56,791 nucleotides of DNA. Origin: Gammaproteobacteria bacterium. Its GTDB lineage: Bacteria; Pseudomonadota; Gammaproteobacteria; Steroidobacterales; Woeseiaceae. Shown here in pieces: positions 37,310-45,833 of the stretch (the first letter of the stretch is position 1; each line of letters opens with the position of its first letter). The position numbers and the translations under genes are program-made. The notes under the pieces are model-generated. The model was not told where the DNA came from, did no database searches, and saw only the letters and a list, made by a program, of their open reading frames with translations. The stretch covers positions 4,481-61,271 of the forward strand of contig JAADHU010000061.1 of the NCBI GenBank assembly GCA_013151645.1, written 5' to 3'.

Positions 37310-38218
37310 GTGGTTACCTCAGCCGACAGACCCTACATCGGCCGGTTCGCGCCCTCACCAACCGGGCCGCTGCATTTTGGATCGTTGCTCGCCGCCATCG
37401 CCAGTTACCTCCAGTCCCGAACGGCAAACGGCCGGTGGCTGCTGCGCATCGAGGATATTGATCCGCCGCGAGAGCAACCGGGCGCGGATAAGCTCATTCT
37501 CGATACGCTGGAGTCCTACGGCTTCGAATGGGACGGCCCCGTCACCTACCAGTCTCACTTTCGTGAGCGCCACGAGGCCAGTATCGAGAAATTGATCGCC
37601 ACAGGCCTGGCCTATCCGTGTTCCTGCTCACGACGCGATCTGGCGACGGCGGTACGCGGCCCGCTCGGGGCAATTTATCCGGGAACCTGTCGGCAAGGCT
37701 GTGAATCCAGCGACGTGGCCATTCGGGTACGAACTCACGGTAACCCCATTACCTTCACGGATCGGTTACAGGGTCGCCGAACGATGCAACTGGAATCGGC
37801 ATCGGGCGACTTCGTCATACGGCGGCGCGATGGCCTGGTCGCCTATCATCTTGCGGTCGTCAACGACGACGCGGACCAGGGCATCACCGAGGTCGTGCGC
37901 GGCATCGACCTGCTCGACTCGACGCCGCGCCACATTCACCTGCAAGAGCTGCTGGATATTCCAACTCCGTCTTACGTGCATATACCCGTAGCCGAGAACG
38001 CCGCAGGGCAAAAACTCAGCAAGCTCACCGGAGCGCCCGCGATTTCAATCGACCGCGCAAGCCGAACGCTGGTTGCGGCGCTCAGAGCGCTTGGACAAAC
38101 GACGCCGCAGGAACTTGAGGCGGAATCGCTCGATGAGATCTGGGCTTGGGCAACGCAGCATTGGCAGATCAACCGTTTATCGGCTCGGCAAAATATTGCA
38201 CCGCAGCACTATTGCTGA
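37310..38218 (+). CDS. gluQRS: Glutamyl-Q tRNA(Asp) synthetase
   Basis: GluQRS charges queuosine 34 of tRNA-Asp with glutamate. The 302 residues match the truncated GluRS catalytic domain: YIGRFAPSPTGPLHFGSLLAAIASY (HIGH-type), a zinc-binding part with CSCSRRDLATAV and YPGTC, RRRDGLVAYHLAVVNDDADQGITEVVRG, and the GQKLSKLTGA lysine loop. No anticodon-binding domain is present, as expected. The GTG start at 37310 is the most upstream start consistent with the family. dksA lies 79 nt upstream. Confidence 0.95.
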   Translation: MVTSADRPYIGRFAPSPTGPLHFGSLLAAIASYLQSRTANGRWLLRIEDIDPPREQPGADKLILDTLESYGFEWDGPVTYQSHFRERHEASIEKLIATGLAYPCSCSRRDLATAVRGPLGAIYPGTCRQGCESSDVAIRVRTHGNPITFTDRLQGRRTMQLESASGDFVIRRRDGLVAYHLAVVNDDADQGITEVVRGIDLLDSTPRHIHLQELLDIPTPSYVHIPVAENAAGQKLSKLTGAPAISIDRASRTLVAALRALGQTTPQELEAESLDEIWAWATQHWQINRLSARQNIAPQHYC

Positions 38219-38366
38219 AGTCAAAATTCGGCTATCGTAGGCACCATTCCAGCCTTCGGGCCTCCACCAAAGTCGCATCCCGGCAGGACAGGTTCCACAT
38301 TTTAACATCGAGACCAGGGTTTATCCGCAACATATTGCGACGGTACCGAACTTGAAGAAACCCGCA

Positions 38367-38873
38367 ATGAGCAAAGTCCGAATTATCAAGAAATACCCCA
38401 ACCGGCGTCTCTATGACACCGAGGACAGTCGCTACATCACGCTCGCCGACGTCAGAGACCTGGTCCTGAACAAGACCGAGTTTGTTGTCATTGACAAGAA
38501 ATCCGGTGACGATATCACGCGGCCCATATTGCTACAGGTCATCAGCGAGCAAGAGCAAAAGGGTGAAACCATCATGAGCGAGGATTTCCTCTCGCAGGTC
38601 ATTCGCTCGTACGGCAAAGTCGTGCCCAGTTTCATGGAACATTATCTGGAACAGAGCATGAATCTCTTCATAACACAGCAACAGAACTTGCGCGGTCAGG
38701 TGAAGCGCGTTGTCGGCATTGACCCGGTCGAGGCTGTGACGGACATCGCGCAGAAGAACTTTCATCGCTGGAAGTCGCTACAGGACGAGGTCTTGCGCCG
38801 TTTCACGGGGAATCCAGGCGAGCCGAATGCCGACGATGCTGAGAATACCCGCAATCGGGACCGCGACAACTGA
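38367..38873 (+). CDS. phaR: Polyhydroxyalkanoate synthesis repressor PhaR
   Basis: PhaR binds polyhydroxyalkanoate granules and DNA and represses phasin expression. The 168 residues start MSKVRIIKKYPNRRLYDTEDSRYITLADVRDLV, the hallmark N-terminal domain, followed by FVVIDKKSGDDITRPILLQVISEQEQ and a second domain (LSQVIRSYGKVVPSFMEHYLEQSMNLFITQQQ). The ATG at 38367 is preferred to a TTG five codons before. No phaC or phasin gene is in the window, so a PHA role is inferred from the family. The 148-nt spacer from gluQRS holds no recognised site. Confidence 0.92.
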   Translation: MSKVRIIKKYPNRRLYDTEDSRYITLADVRDLVLNKTEFVVIDKKSGDDITRPILLQVISEQEQKGETIMSEDFLSQVIRSYGKVVPSFMEHYLEQSMNLFITQQQNLRGQVKRVVGIDPVEAVTDIAQKNFHRWKSLQDEVLRRFTGNPGEPNADDAENTRNRDRDN

Positions 38874-38899
38874 TTCCCGGCAGTAACTGAACTTAACGC

Positions 38900-38929
38900 T
38901 TGACAGCGGGGTACCACTTGCCCTATTTT
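38900..38929 (+). promoter_or_regulatory. Predicted sigma-70 promoter downstream of phaR
   Basis: TTGACA (38900-38905, exact consensus) is followed after 18 bp by TATTTT (38924-38929). A start near 38936 leads into three hairpins and a terminator, without a reading frame. Confidence 0.5.
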
Positions 38930-38935
38930 GTGCAG

Positions 38936-39030
38936 TGCAGCAGGGATAAGCTCCCCCGCCCCCTGCTGTTATTGCCTGAAGGAGTTATTACTCCACGGCT
39001 GGCCCCCTGCGTTCGCAGGGGGCCTTTTTT
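38936..39030 (+). ncRNA. Candidate structured RNA or attenuator leader, about 95 nt
   Basis: The sequence folds, by eye, into three hairpins: CAGCAGGG (38938-38945) with CCCTGCTG (38961-38968), GGAGT (38981-38985) with ACTCC (38990-38994), and the terminator stem at 39001-39024. It begins just after a TTGACA promoter and ends in six T, so a free RNA of about 95 nt is expected. Alternatively it is the leader of the hydrolase gene, whose ATG is only 24 nt beyond, and termination would control that gene. It is not recognised as a known riboswitch or RNA family. Confidence 0.45.
39001..39030 (+). terminator. Strong intrinsic terminator before the hydrolase gene
   Basis: GGCCCCCTGC (39001-39010) pairs with GCAGGGGGCC (39015-39024) across GTTC, followed by TTTTTT. 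Its position, 24 nt before the downstream ATG, leaves little room for a separate hydrolase promoter and suggests readthrough control. Confidence 0.85.
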
Positions 39031-39053
39031 CAGCGGTCGAACTGAGCCCTTCT

Positions 39054-40094
39054 ATGACTGATCTTGCAGAACAAGGCAACGTCATCCGTAGTTCATTCAG
39101 GGCGGCATCCTGGCTTGGAAATCGTCATTTGCAGACGTTGTATCCCTCGTTCCATGGAGCGCGGGCACCGCGCCCCGCACTGGTCCGTCGTATGCTGGAC
39201 CTGCCCGATGGCGACGTTACGGCTGTTGACTGGCTTGCCGAATCGACCGAGACGACGGATGAATCGCCGCTGCTCGTCATTCTCCATGGACTGGAAGGTT
39301 CAGCGGAATCCACCTATGCGCGCTATTTGCTGCAGGCCGCATCCGATAGCGGCTGGCACGCAGCCGTGCTGCATTTCAGAGACTGCGGCGACTATCGGAA
39401 CGTGCTGCCGCGGCGCTACCATGCCGGCGAAACGAATGACCTGCGCTATTTCATTAACAAGCTGCGGACCGAAGGCCAACAAGGTCCTATCGTGGCAGCC
39501 GGCTACTCGCTCGGCGGCAACGTATTGCTAAAATACCTCGGGGAAGACGGCGCGACGACCCCATTGCACGCGGCGGCCGCGGTCTCGGTGCCGTTGGATC
39601 TTGGCATTTGCTCCGAGGCATTAACCCATGGTTTTTCAAAAGTTTACCAATACTTCTTGCTAAAACGGATGAAAATTGCCGTCGCCCGAAAATTCGATCT
39701 GCACACCGCCGCATTTGACTGGACTCGAGCGATGGGCGCGACGACCTTTGCTGAGTTTGATGACGCCGTTACGGCACCGCTACACGGCTTCGCCGGCCGG
39801 GACGAATACTACGAAAAATGCAGTTCCATTCATTTCCTCCGGAAAATTGACCGTCCAACCCTGATCATCAATTCCCGCGATGACCCCTTCATGCTGCCCA
39901 ATATGCTGCCGGCAGCCGAACAATTGTCGAAATCGGTTTTACTCGAAATCAGTGAAGAGGGAGGCCACGTCGGTTTCGTCTCCGGCGGCACACCGTGGAA
40001 CCCACAATTCTATCTACCGCAGCGAATTGTCGATTTCCTGCGAGATGAAATTTCTAAAGCGGCCACTGAGACGCACGCCCTGCCGGGCATGTAG
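39054..40094 (+). CDS. YheT-type alpha/beta hydrolase
   Basis: A 346-residue alpha/beta-hydrolase of the YheT (ABHD1/3-like) family. The oxyanion region is in LLVILHGLEGSAESTYARYL, the nucleophile serine in VAAGYSLGGNVLLKYLGE, the acid in LIINSRDDPFMLP and the histidine in SEEGGHVGFVSGG. The N-terminal FRAASWLGNRHLQTLYPSFH is typical. The substrate is unknown, though eukaryotic relatives act on lipids. The ATG at 39054 is chosen by homology; the frame is open 42 codons further upstream through the terminator, where coding is implausible. Confidence 0.9.
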   Translation: MTDLAEQGNVIRSSFRAASWLGNRHLQTLYPSFHGARAPRPALVRRMLDLPDGDVTAVDWLAESTETTDESPLLVILHGLEGSAESTYARYLLQAASDSGWHAAVLHFRDCGDYRNVLPRRYHAGETNDLRYFINKLRTEGQQGPIVAAGYSLGGNVLLKYLGEDGATTPLHAAAAVSVPLDLGICSEALTHGFSKVYQYFLLKRMKIAVARKFDLHTAAFDWTRAMGATTFAEFDDAVTAPLHGFAGRDEYYEKCSSIHFLRKIDRPTLIINSRDDPFMLPNMLPAAEQLSKSVLLEISEEGGHVGFVSGGTPWNPQFYLPQRIVDFLRDEISKAATETHALPGM

Positions 40095-40176
40095 TTCGGG
40101 CTATCGACCTTGTCAGCTTCGACCTGCCACAGATAATCAGCAAGCCCCCCACAAAATCAACAAAACAGGCGTTTCG

Positions 40177-41022
40177 TTACCGAGAACGCGGCGTTGAGGA
40201 AGCCGCGATGATGACGGGAAACTGATCGGAATCCAGTGGATCGCCGTCATGGAGTGTTGGACTGCGTAAATGCCGATTGGTCCCCGCTCGCGAATCATAA
40301 ACCACATCATCACCCGTATAACGGACCGTATACCCTCGGCGTCGCCGATCAGTTGTCGAATTGCCCGCGGCGCCGTGGACGGTCAGTGCATGAAACAGGT
40401 AGGCGTCACCCGGCACCAGATCCCAGCTCACCAGATCGTAGTCACAGCGATGCATGTCGATGTCGGGCATTGGCTCGTAGTCCGGATTCCGCTCGTAAGC
40501 GGCTACCGCCTCTGTTTTACCAAACGTTTCCGGCTGAAACCAGCGATTCCAGCGATGCGAGCCGCGTACGAATTCAAGGGCTCCGCTGTCGACGGTCGTA
40601 TTGTCCAGTGCCACCCAAATCGACAACACTTGCCAGCCCTGTATGGGCCAATAGGGCTGGTCATTGTGCCAACGCGTCCGGTTGAGCGTAGCCGCTTCTT
40701 TAACGAACAACTGATCGTAGAGCAGATTGACCTTGTTGGAATCCAGAAAGCGTCGCGCGACCTGCGGCAGGCCGGATTCCCTGCAAAAAGAATTCATGTC
40801 CTGATCGCTCTCGAACAATCGCATGTTGCCGTGAAACCGACCGCCATCCGCCGTTTGGTAGCCGTGATAAAAAGGCCCCGGTTGTTCAATATCGCGTTGA
40901 ATCGCCGCCGCAATTCGATCGAGCCACGCCGAAGAAACAAGTTCGCGTAACACGACCACTCCGTCACGTTGGTAGCTGGCGATTTCCTGCTCGCTGACCG
41001 CACGAAATTGACTGCTTGTCAT
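40177..41022 (-). CDS. Phytanoyl-CoA dioxygenase family protein
   Basis: A 281-residue Fe(II)/2-oxoglutarate dioxygenase. The metal triad is visible as HxD in RWHNDQPYWPIQGW (residues near 127-129) and the distal histidine in AYLFHALTVHGAAGNS, with an arginine in RRRRGYTVRYTGDD expected to hold 2-oxoglutarate. The substrate cannot be inferred; relatives hydroxylate fatty acyl-CoA, ectoine or secondary metabolites. It precedes the M28 peptidase on the same strand in transcription order after it, with a 9-nt gap, so the two form an operon. It converges with the hydrolase. Confidence 0.85.
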   Translation of the reverse strand: MTSSQFRAVSEQEIASYQRDGVVVLRELVSSAWLDRIAAAIQRDIEQPGPFYHGYQTADGGRFHGNMRLFESDQDMNSFCRESGLPQVARRFLDSNKVNLLYDQLFVKEAATLNRTRWHNDQPYWPIQGWQVLSIWVALDNTTVDSGALEFVRGSHRWNRWFQPETFGKTEAVAAYERNPDYEPMPDIDMHRCDYDLVSWDLVPGDAYLFHALTVHGAAGNSTTDRRRRGYTVRYTGDDVVYDSRAGTNRHLRSPTLHDGDPLDSDQFPVIIAASSTPRSR

Positions 41023-41031
41023 CTGAAGCGC

Positions 41032-42729
41032 CTACCTGGCGAATTTGTCGCCGAAGAAATCGCCCTCATTCCAGGTCGGCCTTTCATCCTGATTGGCGAT
41101 TGCGTACCCAATACGAACGTTGACTCTCGCAAACCGTTTGGCCGAATCCCAATCAATGGGCCGGCTCATGTCATCGCTGGGTTGATGATAATGTGTCCGC
41201 AAGTGTTCCCGAAACAACGCCTCACCATCGATATCCGGATTCTTCGAAGTAAATCCCGGCACCATGAAAACGGACGGGATTCCCTGTTTCACGAACGAAT
41301 ACTGATCGCTACGGATAAACAGGACTTCCTCGGGCATCGGGTCCGGCGTCAGGACCAAATCCTCGAATCCCACGACACTTTCAATCACTGCCTCAAGCGA
41401 GGAATGCTCGGACCCAAAGGCGATGATGTCGGCCAGCGGGTACAAAAGCAACGGCATATCCAGATTCACATCGGCCACCATGGAGTCAGCGGGCACGGTG
41501 GGATAGTGCGCAAAGTAATCCGATCCGACGAGGCCACGCTCTTCACCGGTCAGGGCAATAAACAATATCGAGCGTCTTGGGCGTTCGGGCATGGCTGCAA
41601 ACGCGCGGGCTGTTTCAATCAGCAGCGCCACTCCCATCGCATTGTCGTACATGCCGTTATAAATCGTATCGCCATTGACTGCCGTGCCAGTACCAACATG
41701 ATCGAGATGAGCCATATAAACGATATACTCATCGGCCAATTCAGGATCGCTTCCACGCAGAACACCGATGACATTGGGGCTCGTAATGGATTCGTGCTCC
41801 GTCCTGCGCGCTAACGTGACCTCAAGACCAAGCGGTGTTGAAAGCGGTGTTCCGGCGTCAGCGGCATCCAGCGCATCCTCAAAACTGATTGGAGCGCCCT
41901 TGAACAAATCGTCCGCCGCCGAGACGTTCAAGGTCGCACTGCCTTGTATTTCGGGAAAATAGTGCGCTGCATCCCCGGACAGATTCACCCACGACATGCC
42001 GGCTCGTACACCCGCGTTTGCGGAGAGTCGTTTCCAGGAATAACGTTCCTGATCAAGCCTTGACCGCAGCCCGATAACACCAATGGCACCGCGGGCGACC
42101 GCCTCCTCCGCCTTGGCGAGACGCGATGAGTAGAAAGCACGTTCGTTGTGCGGAAACGTCGACGGAGCACCTCCAAATATGGCGATGATCTTTCCCTTCA
42201 CATCAATGCCGTCGTAGTCGGAGTAACCAAGTTCCGGCGCGTGAATGCCGAAACCAGCAAAGACCACTTCGCCCTGAACGCTCGTTTCAGGTCGGACAGG
42301 GTCACCACCCATCACGAAATCTTCTTTCCACTTCAGCGAGGATTCACCATCATCCTGGTGATAAACCACCGTCGCTGATTGTGTATCGATGCGACGCGCC
42401 AACATGGGTACTTGCTGAAACCAGCCGTCCTCACCGGCGGGTTCAAGACCGATATCCTCGAAACGATCAACCACATAGCGCGCGGATTCATCGTACTCCG
42501 CCGACCCGGTCATCCGCCCCGCTCGAGCGTCATCCGCGAGGAACCGCAGGTGTGACTCGATCCTTTCCCGTCCGATCAGTGCGAGCGCGGTTTCCATTGA
42601 CCCGTTCGCTGCATCCGCGACGGTCTCTCCAGACTCAGCGGCACTGTCAATATTGCCACCGCAAGCGGTAACGACAATTGCTGAAAGAACAGCCAGTAAC
42701 CGGTTTCGTGTCGTCTTCAATGTATTCAC
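41032..42729 (-). CDS. M28 family zinc aminopeptidase, predicted lipoprotein
   Basis: A 565-residue exported metallopeptidase. A lipoprotein signal (LLAVLSAIVVTACGG, lipobox TAC) is followed by a PA-insert-like domain (residues about 130-260) and the M28 catalytic domain. All expected zinc and catalytic residues are present: MAHLDHVG, MYDNAMGVALLIETARAF, LTGEERGLVGSDYF (glutamate pair), VNLDMPLLLYP and HYHQPSDD. Typical substrates are N-terminal residues of short peptides. The start is GTG. It is followed by the dioxygenase gene 9 nt later. Confidence 0.88.
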   Translation of the reverse strand: MNTLKTTRNRLLAVLSAIVVTACGGNIDSAAESGETVADAANGSMETALALIGRERIESHLRFLADDARAGRMTGSAEYDESARYVVDRFEDIGLEPAGEDGWFQQVPMLARRIDTQSATVVYHQDDGESSLKWKEDFVMGGDPVRPETSVQGEVVFAGFGIHAPELGYSDYDGIDVKGKIIAIFGGAPSTFPHNERAFYSSRLAKAEEAVARGAIGVIGLRSRLDQERYSWKRLSANAGVRAGMSWVNLSGDAAHYFPEIQGSATLNVSAADDLFKGAPISFEDALDAADAGTPLSTPLGLEVTLARRTEHESITSPNVIGVLRGSDPELADEYIVYMAHLDHVGTGTAVNGDTIYNGMYDNAMGVALLIETARAFAAMPERPRRSILFIALTGEERGLVGSDYFAHYPTVPADSMVADVNLDMPLLLYPLADIIAFGSEHSSLEAVIESVVGFEDLVLTPDPMPEEVLFIRSDQYSFVKQGIPSVFMVPGFTSKNPDIDGEALFREHLRTHYHQPSDDMSRPIDWDSAKRFARVNVRIGYAIANQDERPTWNEGDFFGDKFAR

Positions 42730-42872
42730 CTGAACATGAACTTCGGTGGCAATAATAGCAGGCGTCAGGCCGGCAATCCGAAGGTAATTTCATACGACGG
42801 AACGGGGCGTTGTATTTGCCGCCAGAGACACCAAATCCTTGTATGCTTGAAAACTCTTTGTGGAGGTGCCAA

Positions 42873-43319
42873 ATGGATACAGCGTGGATACAAGTTTTCG
42901 TACTGACACTCAGCGAGTGCCTCGCACCCGCCGGCAAGACCATATGCCAGGAGCAGGAAATGCAGCTGCAGTTTACGACTGAGGCCGATTGCGAACTGGC
43001 AAAAGAACAACTCGTTTCGCTGATGGATCGAGCAGAGGACGTCATTGTAAACAGAGAGAAAACACATTGCGCCGCATCTGCACGTCAACAAACCGTTTTC
43101 GCGACTCAGGAAGAGGTCCGACAACAATCCGACACAGCGTGGACTGCGCCGGCGTCCGATGAAGACATTCCACTGGATTTTGCACAACAGGCACACCAGG
43201 TACGACTTGAAAACCTTCCTGCCTGCGAAGAAGTCGACGGCACAACCCCGTGCAAAATCGGTGACATCATTATCGAGGGCGCCAGCGAACGACAGACCGA
43301 AGTGTGGCGCAAGGAATAG
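42873..43319 (+). CDS. Hypothetical six-cysteine protein
   Basis: A 148-residue protein not recognised as a known family. The start is fixed by a perfect GGAGG six bases upstream of ATG 42873. Six cysteines (about residues 15, 25, 40, 66, 118 and 127) in a small, acidic, glutamine-rich sequence suggest a disulfide-bonded exported protein, although the N-terminus (MDTAWIQVFVLTLSECLA) is only a weak signal-like stretch. It is divergent from the M28 peptidase. An imperfect GC hairpin (CGACGG/CCGTCG) follows the stop. Confidence 0.6.
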   Translation: MDTAWIQVFVLTLSECLAPAGKTICQEQEMQLQFTTEADCELAKEQLVSLMDRAEDVIVNREKTHCAASARQQTVFATQEEVRQQSDTAWTAPASDEDIPLDFAQQAHQVRLENLPACEEVDGTTPCKIGDIIIEGASERQTEVWRKE

Positions 43320-43415
43320 GCCTCAAAACGACGGGACAGACCGTCGTCTACGACTCACTCACCGATAACGATTTGCTCAACGGAACGATAGCGGCCACTG
43401 TTTACTCAGTTCGGC

Positions 43416-43455
43416 AAGACTAGATAAGTATATAGTATTTCTTTATAGTCTTATC
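43416..43455. promoter_or_regulatory. Nested inverted repeats upstream of the TetR gene
   Basis: AAGACTA (43416-43422) is inverted as TAGTCTT (43446-43452), and GATAAG (43423-43428) as CTTATC (43450-43455), around an AT-rich core with TATAGT. Position just before a TetR-type gene suggests an autoregulatory operator overlapping its promoter. Confidence 0.5.
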
Positions 43456-43480
43456 AAATTCAGGCGAATAGAACGCGCTC

Positions 43481-44092
43481 ATGTCGACGACTCGTAAAGA
43501 TATTCTTGCTGCAGCAATCTGCGAGTTTGCCCGAGTCGGTTTTTCAGGCGCATCGACGCTGGCAATCGCGAGAGCAGCCGAAACCAGGCAACCGCTGCTC
43601 AATTATCATTACGGAACCAAGGAAAAGCTGTGGCAGGCAGCAACCGATTTCGGTTTTGTCGAATTAACCGTTGCCTTTGATTCGATCTCGGAAACCACCG
43701 GCGATATGTCGCCGCTGAACATTTTGAAACTGATGCTGCGCACGATTAATCGTTTCGCCACAAGACACCCGCGGCATGTCGATATCTTCCGCCAGGAAAT
43801 GGGATCGGACTCTCCGCAAACCGATTATTTACTCAAACAATATCTCATTCCTGTGTATGCACACCTCAATGCGGTCATCGAAGCCGCTATTGCAGCGGAT
43901 GAAATAAAGCCTCTGCCACCGCAATTTCTGAGCTCCCTGTTTCTTGGAGCAACCACACATTTTTTTACGGCCGGGCCGACCATTGAAGCAGTTTACGCTC
44001 TCGACGTGGCCGATGCTAAGCAGGCTCGGCAACACGGTGATTGGTTAGTCGAGATAATTTTCGACGGGTTGACTAAAACGGCCGGCGATTAG
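43481..44092 (+). CDS. TetR/AcrR family transcriptional regulator
   Basis: A 203-residue TetR-type repressor. The N-terminal helix-turn-helix (residues about 5-50: DILAAAICEFARVGFSGASTLAIARAAETRQPLLNYHYGTKEKLWQAATD) is intact and the C-terminal ligand domain resembles the CecR/RutR-like group (TETR_C with HPRHVDIFRQEMGSDSPQTDYL). The ligand is unknown. Inverted repeats lie directly upstream. The Cache-HAMP gene begins 59 nt downstream on the same strand and may be a target or partner. Confidence 0.88.
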   Translation: MSTTRKDILAAAICEFARVGFSGASTLAIARAAETRQPLLNYHYGTKEKLWQAATDFGFVELTVAFDSISETTGDMSPLNILKLMLRTINRFATRHPRHVDIFRQEMGSDSPQTDYLLKQYLIPVYAHLNAVIEAAIAADEIKPLPPQFLSSLFLGATTHFFTAGPTIEAVYALDVADAKQARQHGDWLVEIIFDGLTKTAGD

Positions 44093-44151
44093 CGGCAAAT
44101 TTCCCTATATCGGGAAACACTTTCTACATTGAAGTGCTGGAGTCAAGATTG

Positions 44152-45744
44152 ATGCAACAAAAAAAGTACGTCCTTTCGAGGCTAGCGGGTGTAACGATCC
44201 TGATTTACCTTATCGGCGGCGTTGTCAGCGGCTACCTGGCCTTTTTGGTCATCGATAATTCCATGCTCGAACAGAGCGATAGAAGCCTGGCGGCTATCCT
44301 CAATTCTCGCGCAACGCTTGTGGAAGACTATTTTCATGTCAATCAACAGCAGGTCAGCTACCTGTCTCAGAATGCCATGCTAATCAAGGCAACCACCGCT
44401 TTTACCGCGGGATTCAGTTCGCTCCCGCAGGACATCGAACTCACGCAGTCTGCAAGAAGCGATATCGATGGCGAACTGGAGATGTTTTACGTCGATGACT
44501 TTTCGCCCACGATCGAAGGCAACGGCACGAATACTCCGCTGACGCGACCGACGCTACCGCAGTCAGAAGCCGGTCGTTTGGCGCAATGGATTTACATCGT
44601 CAAAAACCCGAATCCGACCGGATCAAAAAACGAATTATTCACAAGTTCATACGATTCAAGCTATGAACGTGTCCATCGCAGTTTTCACCCAAGACTGAAT
44701 CACTTCCTGAAATCCTTCGACTTCCGAGACGTTTTTCTTCTGGATCTATCAGGAAACCTGGTCTATTCGACACAAAAGGAAGTCGATTTTGCCACCAACG
44801 TCATGACCGGTCCCTATTCGAAAAGTGGCCTGGGACGTGCTTACCGCGGAGCAATGGCAAGCGAAGTGAGGGACGTGGTGACCGTGGATTTCGAGGCCTA
44901 CGTGCCCAGTTACCTCGAGCCGGCTGCGTTCATTGCAGCGCCTGTATTTGACAATGCGCAACGGATTGGTGCGGTCGTCTTCCAAATGGATCCACACAAA
45001 CTCAACGAGGTCATCTCGGACCTTCATGGTTTCGGCGATACCACGGAAACCTATATCGTCGGTGACGACTTCCTGATGCGAACGGACAGTCGCTTTTCGG
45101 ATACATCTACAATTCTGCACCAGGAAGTGGATACCTACGCGGCCAGAGAGTCTCTGCGCGGGCATAGCGGCTCTGCAGTGATCGAGGACTATCGGGGAAT
45201 ATCAGTACTATCCCACTATCGTCCGCTACGAATAGATGGCCTTGACTGGGGCATTATTGCCGAGATTGACGAAGCGGATGTTACCGCGCCGGCGGTCGCT
45301 CTGGCCCGGAATACGCTGGCCGTGTTTATCGTCACTCTGGGCATCATAGCCTTTGTGTCCGTCATGACACTGCGACTTTGCGTGGTACGCCCTCTAAGCC
45401 AGTTGCTCAACTCCGCAAAGCAGATCATTAACGGAAACTACAGTACGAGAGTTCACGTAGCCTCAAAAGACGAATTCGCCGTACTCGCCGAAAGTCATAA
45501 TCAGATGGCGAAAGCCGTGCAAGGTCACATCGCCGCCCTTGAATCGACACTCGCGGAAGTTAAAGAGCTCCAGGGTCTTCTGCCCATTTGTGCATCTTGT
45601 AAATCGATTCGCGACGACGATGGCTATTTCAAAACAGTCGAGACATACCTGGTCGGCAAGTCAAAAATTCAATTTAGTCACACGATCTGCCACGACTGTA
45701 TACCGCTCCTGTACCCCGAATTGAGCGATACGTTGAACAAATGA
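44152..45744 (+). CDS. Cache-HAMP membrane sensor without kinase or cyclase domain
   Basis: A 530-residue membrane protein. Transmembrane helix 1 (LAGVTILIYLIGGVVSGYLAFLVI, residues about 9-32) is followed by a large extracytoplasmic dCache-like domain, a second helix (LAVFIVTLGIIAFVSVMTLRLC, about 390-412), a HAMP domain (RPLSQLLNSAKQIINGNYSTRV) and a short coiled coil. The output is only a cysteine motif, PICASCKSIRDDDGYF...FSHTICHDCIPLLYPE, known at the C-terminus of some histidine kinases and response regulators, with CxxC...CxxC arrangement. No HisKA, GGDEF, EAL or MCP domain is seen. GGAG nine bases upstream supports ATG 44152. Its function is not known. Confidence 0.8.
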   Translation: MQQKKYVLSRLAGVTILIYLIGGVVSGYLAFLVIDNSMLEQSDRSLAAILNSRATLVEDYFHVNQQQVSYLSQNAMLIKATTAFTAGFSSLPQDIELTQSARSDIDGELEMFYVDDFSPTIEGNGTNTPLTRPTLPQSEAGRLAQWIYIVKNPNPTGSKNELFTSSYDSSYERVHRSFHPRLNHFLKSFDFRDVFLLDLSGNLVYSTQKEVDFATNVMTGPYSKSGLGRAYRGAMASEVRDVVTVDFEAYVPSYLEPAAFIAAPVFDNAQRIGAVVFQMDPHKLNEVISDLHGFGDTTETYIVGDDFLMRTDSRFSDTSTILHQEVDTYAARESLRGHSGSAVIEDYRGISVLSHYRPLRIDGLDWGIIAEIDEADVTAPAVALARNTLAVFIVTLGIIAFVSVMTLRLCVVRPLSQLLNSAKQIINGNYSTRVHVASKDEFAVLAESHNQMAKAVQGHIAALESTLAEVKELQGLLPICASCKSIRDDDGYFKTVETYLVGKSKIQFSHTICHDCIPLLYPELSDTLNK

Positions 45745-45833
45745 TGGGATCCCACAGGGCTTGCATGCTTGTATCGATAATACTAATTCCTTGACCGCGG
45801 ACAACAGACTGCAAATCTGAATGAGTAATTGAC

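Noticed and set aside
38936-39030. Interpretation of the phaR-downstream RNA as a CsrA-titrating RNA because of GGA motifs
   Set aside because: Only two GGA motifs occur and neither sits in a clear hairpin loop.
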